Shown one piece after another: positions 38,091-45,504 of a DNA stretch of 64,000 nucleotides (position 1 is the stretch's first letter; each line of letters opens with the position of its first letter). This DNA comes from Streptomyces sp. WM4235 (GTDB lineage Bacteria > Actinomycetota > Actinomycetes > Streptomycetales > Streptomycetaceae). Below the pieces are notes generated by a model. That model was not told the origin of the DNA. It did not search any database and saw nothing but the letters and a program-made list of their open reading frames with translations. Where the stretch lies: NCBI RefSeq assembly GCF_001279725.1, contig NZ_LGDE01000159.1:1-64000 (forward strand). The letters are read 5' to 3'. The position numbers were made by a program, and so were the translations under genes.

Positions 38091-38879
38091 CTACGCCGAA
38101 GCGGGCACCGATTCCGAGGAGGCCTTGGCCGCCGCCTCCGCGCGGTCCCGCTTCTCCCGGCGTACCAGGATCACCCACCCCACCGGCACTCCGGCCGTGA
38201 ACATCCACCACTGGATCGCGTACGCCATGTGCGCGCCGATCGAGTCGTGGTCGGGGTCGCCCACCGGCTCCGGGCTGTCGTTCGCCGGGACCGGTGCGGT
38301 GAGTTCCAGGTAGCCGCCGAGGACGGTCCGGCCCACGGATTCCGCCTGCTGCGTGCTGTTGATCAGCATCACCTGGCGGTCCGGCAGCCCCTTGCGGTCC
38401 CTGATCCCGCTGTCGCCGCTCGTCTCGTCGGCCTTCAGCCGACCGGTGACCGTGATCTCGCCCTTGGGCGCGGCCGGCACCGGCGGGTAGGCGCGCGCGT
38501 CGTCGCCGCCCGCCACCCAGCCGCGGTTGACCAGGACGACCCGGCCGTCGCGCAGCACCAGCGGGGTGATGACGTGGAAGCCGACCTTGTCGTCGTTGTT
38601 GGTCCGGCGGCGGACCACGACCTCGTGCTCCGCGTCGTACGTACCCGTCGCGGTGACCGCGCGCCAGTAGTCGGCCCGGGGGACGGTGTGACCGGGGGAG
38701 GTGAGCTCGGTGACGGGCACCGGCTTCCCGTACAGGTTCCTCGCGATCAGCTCGTTCTGCGCCACCCGGTGCTCGTGGCGGTGGAACTGCCAGAAGCCCA
38801 ACTTGATCATCGCCGGGATGAGGGCGAGGGCGATGAGGGTCAGGCACACCCACTGCCGGGTCAGTACAAAGCGGTACAC
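38091..38879 (-). CDS. SURF1-family cytochrome oxidase assembly protein
   Basis: The 262-residue protein has two transmembrane helices (about 9-27 and near 215-233) bracketing an extracytoplasmic domain, the SURF1/Shy1 layout. Signatures are the N-terminal WVCLTLIALALIPAMIKLGFWQFHRH, VLVNRGWVAGGDD and AIQWWMFTAGVPVGW. These proteins assist insertion of haem a in cytochrome c oxidase. A GTG start was chosen because it begins the typical VYRFVLTRQW segment. The C-terminal Ala/Glu tail is short. Confidence 0.9.
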   Translation of the reverse strand: MYRFVLTRQWVCLTLIALALIPAMIKLGFWQFHRHEHRVAQNELIARNLYGKPVPVTELTSPGHTVPRADYWRAVTATGTYDAEHEVVVRRRTNNDDKVGFHVITPLVLRDGRVVLVNRGWVAGGDDARAYPPVPAAPKGEITVTGRLKADETSGDSGIRDRKGLPDRQVMLINSTQQAESVGRTVLGGYLELTAPVPANDSPEPVGDPDHDSIGAHMAYAIQWWMFTAGVPVGWVILVRREKRDRAEAAAKASSESVPASA

Positions 38880-39028
38880 GCCCTCGACGTTACCCCCAGC
38901 CGAGAAGACCCCGGCGGCCGGGTGGCCGTCCGGGGCCCGGATGGAGGGTTCGGGTGACGACGGGTTCGGCGGCCGACGGGTTCGGTAGCCGATGGGTTCC
39001 AGGACGACCGGTCGGGAGCGACGCGGAG

Positions 39029-39262
39029 TCAGACGTGATCGACGATGCCCGCCTTTCCGGCAGCGCGGGCGCAGTGCGCCCCGCAGTACCACTGGCCCTC
39101 GACGTCGACGCCCTGCCCGATGATCTGGACCCGGCAGTGCTCGCAGATGGGCGCCATGCGGTGAATGGCGCAGGAGAAGCAGTCGAAGACGTGCACCGCG
39201 CCCTGCGCGTGCACCTCGAAGGACATCCCGTAATCGTTTCCGCAGACCTCACAACGTGCCAT
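39029..39262 (-). CDS. Small cysteine-rich zinc-binding protein (77 aa)
   Basis: I recognise no named family. The protein has CxxC pairs at Cys4/Cys7 (RCEVCGN) and in DCFSCAIHRM, and further CEHC and WYCGAHC motifs, enough ligands for two zinc-ribbon or LIM-like knuckles. The order suggests one treble-clef unit from residues 1-35 and one from 40-66. It lies between SURF1 and an exonuclease on the same strand. Neighbourhood gives no strong hint at function. Confidence 0.8.
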   Translation of the reverse strand: MARCEVCGNDYGMSFEVHAQGAVHVFDCFSCAIHRMAPICEHCRVQIIGQGVDVEGQWYCGAHCARAAGKAGIVDHV

Positions 39263-39326
39263 GCGCCACAGGGTGGAACCGGACGGGCGGACCGGGAAGG
39301 AGGGCGCCGGGCGAGTCGCGTGACGC

Positions 39327-40298
39327 TCACCCGTCTGCCGCAGCCACGTCCCGCAGCAGGTGGGTGAAGGCGGCCTCGTCGAGGACCGGGGTGCCGAAGG
39401 ACTTCGCCTTGACGGTCTTCGAGGTCGAGGAGTCGGGGTCGTTGGTGACGAGCAGGCTCGTGAGCCGCGACACACTCGTCGCGACGTGCAGGCCGGCCTC
39501 GATCGCCCGGTCCTCCAGCAGCTCCCGGTCCACGGAGGTGTCCCCGGAGAACGCGATCCGCATGCCCTGCTTGAGGGGTTTGCCGTCCTCGAACCGACCC
39601 GGGTTGGGGTAGGGGCACGCGGGCCGCTTGCGGGAGGCCCGCCAACTGGTCGCGCCGAACGGCCCCTGGTAGCCGACCCGGGGGGCGGCCGGCGTGTCCG
39701 ACCACTCCGTCAACGGCCGGCACTCCAGCAGGGGCAGCCGTACGTTGTCCCGCGCGGCGGCGTGCAGCGACGGACGGAAGGCCTCCGCGAGCACCCGGGC
39801 GTCGTCGAGCGCGTGGTGGGCGCGTTGCTGGACCACGCCGAAGTGCGCGGCGAGGGACTCCAGCTTGTGGTTGGGCAGCGGCAGTTTCAGTTCCTTCGAC
39901 AGGGCGATGGTGCACAGCCGCTGGCGGACGGGCGCCGTCGTGGCGGCCCGCGCGTACTCCCGGGAGATCATCTGCCAGTCGAAGATGGCGTTGTGGGCGA
40001 CGAGCACACGGTCCGCGAGGCGACCCGCGAACTCCTCGGCGATGTCCTCGAAGAGCGGCGCGTCCTGGAGCATGGCGCTGGTGAGGCCGTGGATCCAGAC
40101 CGGGCCCGGATCCCTGCGCGGGTTGACCAGCGTGTACCAGTGGTCCTCCACGTTGCCCTGCGCGTCGAGCCGGTAGACGGCCGCGGACACTATCCGGTCG
40201 TCGCGAGCGAGCCCGGTGGTCTCCACGTCGACGACCGCGTACCCCTGTGGGTACGCGGTCGGCCACATCGTCTCTGCGGTCGTACGGTCGTCGAGCAT
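39327..40298 (-). CDS. DEDDh 3'-5' exonuclease with C-terminal BRCT domain
   Basis: The 323-residue protein has a DnaQ-like exonuclease domain (about 18-185) with Asp24 and Glu26 (VVDVETTGLARDD), Asp in HNAIFDWQM, and His-Asp in QRAHHALDDARV. A BRCT domain follows at about 235-320 (GMRIAFSGDTSVDRELLEDRAIEAG...SRLTSLLVTND). This pair resembles DNA polymerase III epsilon-like repair exonucleases of actinobacteria. The ATG was chosen over a GTG two codons earlier. The region between this gene and the TetR stop holds one direct repeat. Confidence 0.92.
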   Translation of the reverse strand: MLDDRTTAETMWPTAYPQGYAVVDVETTGLARDDRIVSAAVYRLDAQGNVEDHWYTLVNPRRDPGPVWIHGLTSAMLQDAPLFEDIAEEFAGRLADRVLVAHNAIFDWQMISREYARAATTAPVRQRLCTIALSKELKLPLPNHKLESLAAHFGVVQQRAHHALDDARVLAEAFRPSLHAAARDNVRLPLLECRPLTEWSDTPAAPRVGYQGPFGATSWRASRKRPACPYPNPGRFEDGKPLKQGMRIAFSGDTSVDRELLEDRAIEAGLHVATSVSRLTSLLVTNDPDSSTSKTVKAKSFGTPVLDEAAFTHLLRDVAAADG

Positions 40299-40370
40299 GG
40301 TCACAGAGGATATCGGCCCCGACTGACACCCGTGGCCCCGCCGGGGTACCCGGGCCGTCGACCGGGGGCG

Positions 40371-40406
40371 GCGACGAGGTCACCCGAGGGCCGCGACGAG
40401 GTCAGC
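40371..40406 (-). repeat. Direct repeat across the TetR stop codon
   Basis: GCGACGAGGTCACC (40371-40384) and GCGACGAGGTCAGC (40393-40406) differ at one base and are 22 bp apart. The second contains the TetR gene stop (TCA on the plus strand). It is another gene-end duplication. Confidence 0.75.
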
Positions 40407-41082
40407 CGCCGCGAGCCGTTCGAGCCGGCGCGGGTCGCGGCGGCGGGGACAGGAGGGCGCTCACGAGTGCCCGTACCGAGAGCAGGAACAGCCGTTCCGG
40501 GTCGGCCGGGCGGGCCAGGGCCCGGGCGAGCGCCCGGTCGTCGGGGGCCGCGGCGGGGTCCCAGAGCTCGCTCTCGGCGGGGGATTGGACGGGCGAGCGC
40601 TCGCGGTTGCGTTCGACCAGCAGGAAGCCGACGATCTGGAACTGGATCGCGCGGACCGCGTCGGCGGCCCGTGCCCCGCGCAGTCCGGCGGCGTGTACCT
40701 CGTGGACCAGGGCCTGTTGGGCGGGCAGGAACATCCGCTCGGTGAGACCTCGTTCGTGGACCATCGCGATCAGGTGGGGGCGTTCGCGCAGTTCCCGGCG
40801 CAGGGTCCGGGCCACGGAGAGGATCCGGTCGGCCGGGGTGCGGCCCGCGCCGGGCCCGCCGGACGGGGTGCGGGGCAGGATCGCGCCCATGTCCCGGACG
40901 GTCCGCTCCACGAGGGCGTCGAGCAGCGATTCGCGGTTGCCGACGTGCCAGTAGATGGAGGTGACCGCCGTGCCCAGTTCGGCGGCGAGTTTGCGCATGG
41001 TGAGTGCCGCCGGGCCGTGCTGCTTGACCAGCGACGAGGCCGCCTCCAACACCTCCTCGCGGGTCAGCGCGTTTCGGGCCAT
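40402..41082 (-). CDS. TetR-family transcriptional regulator
   Basis: The 226-residue protein has an N-terminal TetR helix-turn-helix (about 5-55, VLEAASSLVKQHGPAALTMRKLAAELGTAVTSIYWHVGNRESLLDAL). Its ligand domain has TetR_C family character (LRERPHLIAMVHERGLTERMF). The end is Pro/Arg-rich. It is divergent from the operon beginning at 41206, and a perfect palindrome lies between them. It probably represses that operon. The ATG at 41082 was preferred over a TTG five codons earlier. Confidence 0.9.
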   Translation of the reverse strand: MARNALTREEVLEAASSLVKQHGPAALTMRKLAAELGTAVTSIYWHVGNRESLLDALVERTVRDMGAILPRTPSGGPGAGRTPADRILSVARTLRRELRERPHLIAMVHERGLTERMFLPAQQALVHEVHAAGLRGARAADAVRAIQFQIVGFLLVERNRERSPVQSPAESELWDPAAAPDDRALARALARPADPERLFLLSVRALVSALLSPPPRPAPARTARGG

Positions 41083-41154
41083 GAGGGAGGCCGCCAATCT
41101 GTCGGACCGTCACTTCCGGTGTGTGCGTGGGTCTTTACCCTTCATCGTCGACGG

Positions 41155-41169
41155 TGTAACTGTGTTACA
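41155..41169. promoter_or_regulatory. Perfect 15-bp palindrome, candidate TetR operator
   Basis: TGTAAC-TGT-GTTACA lies 37 bp before the start at 41206 and 73 bp from the TetR start. Its size and place suit a TetR-family operator shared by both promoters. Binding is inferred. Confidence 0.65.
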
Positions 41170-41205
41170 GAACCCCCGGGAAACCCAGCGAAGGGTGGTA
41201 CACCC

Positions 41206-42003
41206 ATGGCACGCGTACGGTACGGAGCGCGCACCGAGGCGGAGATCGCGGCGTCGCGCGAGAAGAGCTCGAAGCTCCCGGACATCTGGTCCACCGGGGT
41301 GGTGGCGGTCTGGGAGAGCGACCCGGACGTGGTCGCGGCCGTCCTGCCGCCACCGCTCAAGCCCGCCGAGCGGCCCCTCGTACGAGCCAACATCAGCAAG
41401 GTCGACCTGCCCGGCTACCCGCTCGGCGCGGGCTCCGTGGCCGTGGCCGCCCGGCACGGCGGCGTCGAGGGCTGGTACCCGCTCGTCATGCCGATGACGC
41501 ACGAGCGGGCCCTGGTCGGCGGCCGTGAGGTGTTCGGGGAGCCCAAGAAGCTGGGCGAGGTCACCGTCGAGCGGGACGGGCTCGTCGTACGGGCCGCCCT
41601 CGCCCGGCACGGGATCGCCTTCGTCGAGGTGCGCGGGGCGGTGGACCGCGCGCTGCCCCTGCCCGCACCCGCCACCAAGACCGACTTCTACTTCAAGTTC
41701 CTGCCCGCCGTGGACGGTTCGGGCTTCGACGTCGAGCCCGTCCTCGTGCACTGCACCCGCAACGAGAAGGTCCGCAAACTGGAGCACGTCACCGGTGACG
41801 TGGTGTTGCGCGAATCGATGTTCGACCCGGTCGCGGATCTTCCCGTACGCCGTCTCGTGGAGATCACCATCGGGGAGAAGACCACCGACCAGCGGGGCAG
41901 GGTCGTCGAGCGGGTCAGCGCCCAAGCCCTGCTCCCGTACGTCCACCAGCGCTACGACGACCCGATGCAGATCCTCGACGGCCCCCCGGAAGGCAGCGTC
42001 TGA
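41206..42003 (+). CDS. Acetoacetate decarboxylase-family protein
   Basis: The 265-residue protein belongs to the acetoacetate decarboxylase superfamily, whose fold binds beta-keto acids or related Schiff-base substrates. Features are YPLVMPMTHERALVGGREVFGEPKKLGEVTVERDG, which carries the EPKK region where the catalytic lysine lies in true decarboxylases, and KFLPAVDGSGFDVEPVLV. Many members have other lyase or aldolase activities, so the reaction is open. It is the first gene of a four-gene operon behind the TetR palindrome, with AAGGGTGG upstream of the ATG. Confidence 0.87.
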   Translation: MARVRYGARTEAEIAASREKSSKLPDIWSTGVVAVWESDPDVVAAVLPPPLKPAERPLVRANISKVDLPGYPLGAGSVAVAARHGGVEGWYPLVMPMTHERALVGGREVFGEPKKLGEVTVERDGLVVRAALARHGIAFVEVRGAVDRALPLPAPATKTDFYFKFLPAVDGSGFDVEPVLVHCTRNEKVRKLEHVTGDVVLRESMFDPVADLPVRRLVEITIGEKTTDQRGRVVERVSAQALLPYVHQRYDDPMQILDGPPEGSV

Positions 42004-42004
42004 G

Positions 42005-42889
42005 ATGCGACTCGAACCGGGACAGGTGGCCGTCGTCACCGGCGCCGCGAGCGGCATCGGCCTCGCCATGGCCCGCCGCTTCGCCGCCGAGGGGCTGAAG
42101 GTGGTCCTCGCCGACGTGGAGGAGGGCGCCCTGCGCAAGGCCGCCGACGAACTGACGGCCGACGGCGCGGAGGTCCTCGCCCGGCCCGTCGACGTCAGCG
42201 ACCGGGATTCCGTCATCGCCCTCGCCGACGCCGCGTACGAGGCCTTCGGCGCCGTCCACGTCCTGTGCAACAACGCGGGCGTCGGCTCCGGCGCCGAGGG
42301 CCGCATGTGGGAGCACGAACCCAACGACTGGAAGTGGGCCTTCTCCGTCAACGTCTGGGGCGTCTTCCACGGGATCCAGGCCTTCGTCCCGCGCATGCTC
42401 GCCGGCGGCGCACCCGGCCACGTCGTCAACACCTCCTCCGGCGACGGCGGCATCGCCCCGCTGCCCACCGCCTCCGTGTACGCCGTCACCAAGGCGGCGG
42501 TGGTCACCATGACCGAGTCGCTCTACGCCCACCTCAAGGCGGAGGGCGCCCGGGTCGGGGCCTCCGTCCTCTTCCCCGGGCCGCACATGCTGCGCACCGG
42601 ACTGTGGGAGTCGCACCGCAACCGGCCCGACCGCTACGCGAAGGAACGGCCGCGCAAGTCCCCGTACCGCAGCCTCGACCAGTACGAGACGGCGATGCGC
42701 GAGGCCGGCCACGCGGTGGAGTTCACCCCGGTCGAGGAGGTCGCCGAGCACGTCGTCGAGGGCATCCTCGCCGACCGGTTCTGGATGCTCCCGGCCAGTG
42801 AGCACAGCGACCGGCAGATCCGCGCCCGGTCACGGTCGATGCTCGACCGCGCCAACCCCGCCTACCTGGAAAGTTTCATCCTCGACTGA
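42005..42889 (+). CDS. SDR-family oxidoreductase
   Basis: The 294-residue classical short-chain dehydrogenase has the cofactor motif TGAASGIG, NNAGVGSG, catalytic Ser in NTSSGDGG, and Tyr-Lys in VYAVTKAAV. Compared with ordinary members it has a C-terminal extension of about 40 residues (EHSDRQIRARSRSMLDRANPAYLESFILD). It starts one base after the preceding stop. Its substrate is probably an intermediate shared with the neighbouring decarboxylase and hydrolases. Confidence 0.92.
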   Translation: MRLEPGQVAVVTGAASGIGLAMARRFAAEGLKVVLADVEEGALRKAADELTADGAEVLARPVDVSDRDSVIALADAAYEAFGAVHVLCNNAGVGSGAEGRMWEHEPNDWKWAFSVNVWGVFHGIQAFVPRMLAGGAPGHVVNTSSGDGGIAPLPTASVYAVTKAAVVTMTESLYAHLKAEGARVGASVLFPGPHMLRTGLWESHRNRPDRYAKERPRKSPYRSLDQYETAMREAGHAVEFTPVEEVAEHVVEGILADRFWMLPASEHSDRQIRARSRSMLDRANPAYLESFILD

Positions 42890-42901
42890 GGAGCGTCCGT
42901 C

Positions 42902-44191
42902 GTGAGCGACACCCCGTACGAAGACCCGTACCTGATCATCTCCTCCGACTGCCACGCGGGCCTGCCCACCGAGCAGTACCGCCCCTACCTCGACAGCGCC
43001 TTCCACCGCGAGTTCGACGAGTTCCTCGGTCAACGCGACGCGCGCCGCGAGGAGGCCACCCGCCTCGGCGTGCGCAACGAGGCCTTCGCCGAGAAGTGGT
43101 TCCACGACCACGAGGAAGGCCTCAAGGGCGGCTGGGACGTGGGCCGACGCCTCAAGGAACTCGACGGCGACGGCGTGGCCGCCGAGGTCGTCTTCCCCGA
43201 CGCGGACGCCGTCGACAGCCAGACCGCCGCCCCCTTCGGCGTGGGCCTGGGCCTGTCCGGCGACCAGGACCCCGCACTGGGCATGGCGGGTGCGCGGGCG
43301 CACAACCGCTGGCTCGCCGAGTTCGTGTCCCGGAACCCCGAACGACACTGCGGCGTCGCCCTGCTGCCCATCACGGGCGAACCCGCCGAGGTGGTCGCGG
43401 AGATCCACCGGGCCAAGGAGTCCGGGCTCGGCGCGTTGATGATCCCCTCGATGTGGGTGGACAAGGCGCCCTACCACGACCGCCGCTACGACCCCGTGTG
43501 GGCGGCGGCGGCCGAGACCGCGATGCCCGTCGTCACGCACTCGGGGGCCGCGCCCCGCCACGAGTACGGCGACCACCTCGGCATCTACGTCTCCGAGGTC
43601 ACCTGGTGGCCCTCGCGGCCCCTGTGGTTCCTCCTGTGGTCCGGGGTCTTCGAACGCCACCCCGGCCTGAGGTTCGGCATCGCCGAGTCCGGCTGCTGGT
43701 GGCTGCCCAACCAACTGTGGTTCATGGACCGCCTCTACCTCGGCGCGCACGGCGGCAAGAAGCTCTCGCCCTTCGCCGAGCTGACGCGCCCGCCGAGCGA
43801 GTACCTGGACCGCCAGGTGTTCATCTGCGCCACGAACACCAAGCGCCGCGAACTCGCCCAGCGTTACGAGATCGGCGTCGACAACATCCTGTGGGGCTCG
43901 GACTTCCCGCACCCCGAGGGGACCTGGCCGCACACCCGCACCTGGCTGAAGAACACCTTCCACGACATCCCCGTCGACGAGACCCGCCGCATGCTGGGCC
44001 TGGCCGCCGCCGACGTCTTCGGCTTCGACACGGCGCGGCTCGCCCCCATCGCCCACCGGATCGGGCCGACCCCGGCGGAGCTCGGCCAGCCCACCGACCA
44101 GGCGGCCGTACGTGCCTCCTGGGCCCGCTCGCGGGAGGTGGGCCGGCACTGGCTCACCGGACACGACTTCCCGACGCTGGGGGTCTCGTGA
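42902..44191 (+). CDS. Amidohydrolase-2 family protein (first of tandem pair)
   Basis: The 429-residue TIM-barrel protein belongs to the ACMSD-like amidohydrolase-2 group, which includes decarboxylases and hydrolases acting on ring-cleavage or aromatic acids. Visible are SSDCHAG near the N-terminus, in place of the usual HxH pattern, VTHSGAAPRHEYGDH in the barrel, and the Asp motif GSDFPHPEGTWP. GTG 42902 has GAGGAG, overlapping the previous stop, eight bases upstream. It is translationally coupled (GTGA) to its paralogue. The metal centre may be mononuclear; the reaction is unassigned. Confidence 0.88.
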   Translation: MSDTPYEDPYLIISSDCHAGLPTEQYRPYLDSAFHREFDEFLGQRDARREEATRLGVRNEAFAEKWFHDHEEGLKGGWDVGRRLKELDGDGVAAEVVFPDADAVDSQTAAPFGVGLGLSGDQDPALGMAGARAHNRWLAEFVSRNPERHCGVALLPITGEPAEVVAEIHRAKESGLGALMIPSMWVDKAPYHDRRYDPVWAAAAETAMPVVTHSGAAPRHEYGDHLGIYVSEVTWWPSRPLWFLLWSGVFERHPGLRFGIAESGCWWLPNQLWFMDRLYLGAHGGKKLSPFAELTRPPSEYLDRQVFICATNTKRRELAQRYEIGVDNILWGSDFPHPEGTWPHTRTWLKNTFHDIPVDETRRMLGLAAADVFGFDTARLAPIAHRIGPTPAELGQPTDQAAVRASWARSREVGRHWLTGHDFPTLGVS

Positions 44192-45417
44192 CGACGCCGG
44201 CCGAGGACCGCTACACCGTCGTCTCGGCGGACTGCCACGCGGGCGCCGACCTGCTGGACTACAAGCCGTACCTGGAGAAGCGCCACCACGACGAGTTCGA
44301 CGCCTGGGCGGCCTCGTACGTGAACCCGTACGAGGACCTCCTCGCGGACACCGCCGACCGGAACTGGAACTCCCGGCGCCGACTGGCGGAACTCGAAGCC
44401 GACGGCATCGTCGCGGAAGTCCTCTTCCCGAACACGATCCCGCCCTTCTTCCCGTCCGCCGCCCTGATGGCCCCGGCGCCCACCCGCGAGGAGTTCACCC
44501 TGCGCTGGGCGGGCCTGCGGGCCCACAACCGGTGGCTGGCCGACTTCTGCGACGACGCCCCGGGACGCCGCGCCGGTGTCACCCAGATCCTGCTGAACGA
44601 CGTCGACGAGGCGGTGAAGGAGATCCGCCGCACCCGCGACGCCGGCCTGACCGGCGGGATCCTCCTGCCGGGCGCGCCCCCGGGCAGCGGCGTCCCCGAG
44701 CTGTACTCCGCCGCCTACGACCCCATCTGGGCGGTGTGCGACGAGCTGGAGGTCCCGGTCAACCACCACGGCGGCTCGGCCTCGCCCCCGCTGGGGGACG
44801 AGCCGGCGGCCCGGGCGGTCTTCATGGTGGAGACCACCTGGTTCTCCCACCGCGCCCTGTGGCACCTGATCTTCGGCGGCGCCTTCCGCCGGCACCCAGG
44901 CCTCCGGCTCGTCCTGACGGAACAGGGCTCCGGCTGGATCCCCGGCGTGATGGAGATGCTCGACTACTACCACGGCCGTCTGGTCGCCGCCTCGGCCACC
45001 GCGGAGGCCAAGTTCGGCGCGGGTCTGGCCCGGTCCATGGGCAAGGGGCCGAGCGAGGTGTGGCGGGACAACTGCTTCGTGGGGGCCAGCTTCATGCGCC
45101 CCCACGAGGTCCCGCTGCGCCACCGGATCGGCCTCGACAAGATCATGTGGGGTTCCGACTACCCCCACGACGAGGGCACCACGCCGTTCTCCCGCGAAGG
45201 CCTCCGCATCGCCTACGCGGGCCTGCCCCGCGAGGAGGTGGCCGCCATGGTCGGCGGGAACGCGGCCCGCGTCTACGGCTTCGACCTCGCCCGGCTGGAC
45301 ACGGTCGCGGCCACGTGCGGCCCGCTGGTCTCGGAGATCGCCGAGCCGCTGACGGAGATCCCCCCGGCCGCCACCAGCCCGGCCTTCGCCCGAGGGGGCT
45401 CGGTGCGGGTCTGGTAG
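44188..45417 (+). CDS. Amidohydrolase-2 family protein (second of tandem pair)
   Basis: The 409-residue protein is a paralogue of the preceding gene: SADCHAGADLLDYKPYLEKRHHDEFDAW aligns with its N-terminus, VNHHGGSASPPLGDE with the metal-His region and GSDYPHDEGTTPFSREG with the Asp motif. Retention of two different copies in one operon suggests a heteromeric enzyme or two successive steps. The start overlaps the previous stop by GTGA. After the stop come three 9-bp repeats and the convergent NACHT gene. Confidence 0.88.
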   Translation: MTTPAEDRYTVVSADCHAGADLLDYKPYLEKRHHDEFDAWAASYVNPYEDLLADTADRNWNSRRRLAELEADGIVAEVLFPNTIPPFFPSAALMAPAPTREEFTLRWAGLRAHNRWLADFCDDAPGRRAGVTQILLNDVDEAVKEIRRTRDAGLTGGILLPGAPPGSGVPELYSAAYDPIWAVCDELEVPVNHHGGSASPPLGDEPAARAVFMVETTWFSHRALWHLIFGGAFRRHPGLRLVLTEQGSGWIPGVMEMLDYYHGRLVAASATAEAKFGAGLARSMGKGPSEVWRDNCFVGASFMRPHEVPLRHRIGLDKIMWGSDYPHDEGTTPFSREGLRIAYAGLPREEVAAMVGGNAARVYGFDLARLDTVAATCGPLVSEIAEPLTEIPPAATSPAFARGGSVRVW

Positions 45418-45443
45418 ATCCCGCCTATCCCGCCTATCCCGCC
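45418..45443. repeat. 9-bp triplicate repeat after the amidohydrolase operon
   Basis: ATCCCGCCT occurs twice and ATCCCGCC once in tandem directly after the stop at 45417. A GGACCGG/CCGGTCC inverted element follows near 45446-45475, between the convergent genes, and might end transcription. Confidence 0.7.
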
Positions 45444-45504
45444 GGACCGGCCTGGTCCGGTGAATCGGCCCGGTCCGGCGAACCGGCGGTCCCGCCGGAG
45501 CGGC

